Source: Oligoflexia bacterium
GTDB lineage: Bacteria; Bdellovibrionota; Bacteriovoracia; Bacteriovoracales; Bacteriovoracaceae
Assembly: GCA_015231955.1 (NCBI GenBank)
Contig: JADGAN010000011.1
Span: 1 to 64,000, forward strand
Direction of reading: 5' to 3'
Length of the DNA: 64,000 nucleotides
Each line of letters begins with the position of its first letter. Position 1 is the stretch's first letter. The notes beneath the pieces were generated by a model. The model had not been told where the DNA came from, did no database searches, and worked only from the letters and a program-made list of their open reading frames with translations. A program made the position numbers and the translations under genes. Positions 63,210 to 64,000 of this stretch are shown here, in pieces.

Positions 63210-64000
63210 ATGCAAACAACTTCGAGCAACACAAACTCTAACACCAACACCCTTTGTAAACTCTTTGCAATCAACTTTCCCATTATTCAAGCAGGCATGG
63301 TCTGGGCCGCTGGTGGGAAATTAGCGGCAGCTTGCAGTAATGCAGGCATTCTTGGGCTTATTGGTGCAGGCTCCATGTCTCCAGCGTTACTACGAGAGCA
63401 TATCTTAAAAGCAAAGTCCCTCACCTCTGGAAACTTCGGCGTCAACATTCCCCTTCTCTATCAAGGGGCCAAAGAGCAGATTCAAGTGGCACTCTCTTGC
63501 GGGGTAAAAATCTTTTTTACCTCTGCTGGTTCTCCTAAAAATTACACCCCCTATCTAAAAGATAAAGGTGCAACGGTAGTGCATGTCACCTCTACGCCAG
63601 AGCTGGCCATCAAATGCCAAGAGGCGGGCGTGGATGCTGTCGTTGCCGAAGGCTTCGAAGCGGGTGGGCATAATGGCCGTGATGAGATTACAACTATGGT
63701 GCTTATTCCACAAGTGGTGCAAGCAGTGAAGATCCCCGTGATTGCGGCCGGTGGAGTGGTTAATGGTGCTGGGATAGCAGCGGCATTTGCTTTAGGAGCG
63801 CAGGCCGTGCAAATGGGAACCGCCTTTGTGGCCACGATGGAGTCCAGTGCCCACCCCAACTTTAAAAATTTGCTGCTGCAATCGAAAGCAGACTCCACCA
63901 TGCTCGCCCTCAAAAAATTGGTTCCGGTTCGCCTCTTTAAAAACTGTTTTTACCAACAAGTAAAAGAGCTGGAAGAGAGAGGCGCTAGCGCTGAGGAGTT
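63210..64000 (+). CDS. Nitronate monooxygenase / FabK-like flavoprotein, 3' end beyond window
   Basis: Partial: 263 complete codons, no stop before the window end. The N-terminus is Ser/Thr/Asn-rich (MQTTSSNTNSNTNTL), then FAINFPIIQAGMVWAAGGKLAAACSNAGILGLIGAG. The FMN and substrate segments follow: VVAEGFEAGGHNGRDEITTM, IPVIAAGGVVNGAGIAAAFALGAQAVQMGTAFV. These place it in the NMO/2-nitropropane dioxygenase family. FabK enoyl-ACP reductases share the fold; since a FabI-like enzyme is also in the window, NMO is slightly favoured, not proven. Divergent from tilS. Confidence 0.9.
   Translation, partial: MQTTSSNTNSNTNTLCKLFAINFPIIQAGMVWAAGGKLAAACSNAGILGLIGAGSMSPALLREHILKAKSLTSGNFGVNIPLLYQGAKEQIQVALSCGVKIFFTSAGSPKNYTPYLKDKGATVVHVTSTPELAIKCQEAGVDAVVAEGFEAGGHNGRDEITTMVLIPQVVQAVKIPVIAAGGVVNGAGIAAAFALGAQAVQMGTAFVATMESSAHPNFKNLLLQSKADSTMLALKKLVPVRLFKNCFYQQVKELEERGASAEE

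Noticed and set aside
1-64000. CRISPR array or rRNA operon
   Set aside because: No regularly spaced repeats of 23-40 nt and no rRNA sequence were seen; tRNA-Leu is the only stable RNA gene recognised.

Overview
The window (about 43-45% GC by eye) reads as chromosome of a Gram-negative, respiring bacterium: it has an OmpA-type protein, lipoprotein signals, small outer-membrane barrels, malate:quinone oxidoreductase, aconitase A and a 2-oxoacid:ferredoxin oxidoreductase. The mixture of periplasmic or secreted serine and metalloproteases, a cyclic beta-glucan synthase, a mobile-mystery toxin/antitoxin pair and two tandem MnmA-type enzymes would suit a Bdellovibrionota/Bacteriovoracia-like or other former deltaproteobacterial lineage. 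That placement is inference only; no 16S rRNA lies in the window.

Layout. 0.3-4.6 kb: minus-strand operon mqo - acnA - TSCPD protein, divergent from an NCS2 purine permease. 6.2-22 kb: an envelope/stress region with an OmpA protein, two lipoproteins, a Thivi_2564-type mini membrane protein, a three-BON-domain protein, an 8.5-kb cyclic beta-1,2-glucan synthase gene that probably begins at ATT, an lmo0937-type mini protein and a phospholipase-D-fold protein. 22-28.4 kb: remnant of an ATPase gene, a zinc alcohol dehydrogenase, a large secreted ankyrin protein with two extra N-terminal domains, and an intact AAA ATPase. 28.4-35.4 kb: accessory island with a start-less ORF, a group II intron whose reverse transcriptase carries a nonsense codon, the XRE/Fic mobile mystery pair with a palindromic operator, a TPR-like protein and a GNAT enzyme.

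35.5-40.9 kb: PRC-barrel and sll1863-like stress proteins, then a group of secreted proteins (S8 subtilase, two small barrels, a matrixin-like metalloprotease, an arrestin-like protein). 40.9-49.7 kb: a 255-bp inverted-repeat element, fabI, a frameshifted hypothetical gene, tRNA-Leu(GAG), a 58-aa acidic protein, a sigma54 response regulator, tpx, mnmA plus an unusual mnmA paralogue, a possible nuclease-fold protein and HU. 49.8-64 kb: korA-korB, a glycosyltransferase cluster, two paralogous secreted trypsin-like proteases separated by a 106-bp cruciform-like repeat, the housekeeping operon tilS - ftsH - folP, and a nitronate monooxygenase-like gene cut by the window end.

How they fit together: Mqo, AcnA and KorAB give a TCA-cycle variant that uses quinone-linked malate oxidation and, if KorAB acts on 2-oxoglutarate, ferredoxin-linked 2-oxoglutarate oxidation. 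The 7-22 kb and 35-37 kb genes look like envelope and osmotic stress functions. The protease groups suggest degradation of extracellular or prey protein. The best candidates for undescribed biology are the secreted NTase-like/ankyrin protein, the three-cysteine MnmA paralogue, the two inverted-repeat elements, the frameshifted gene and the ATT-started glucan synthase.
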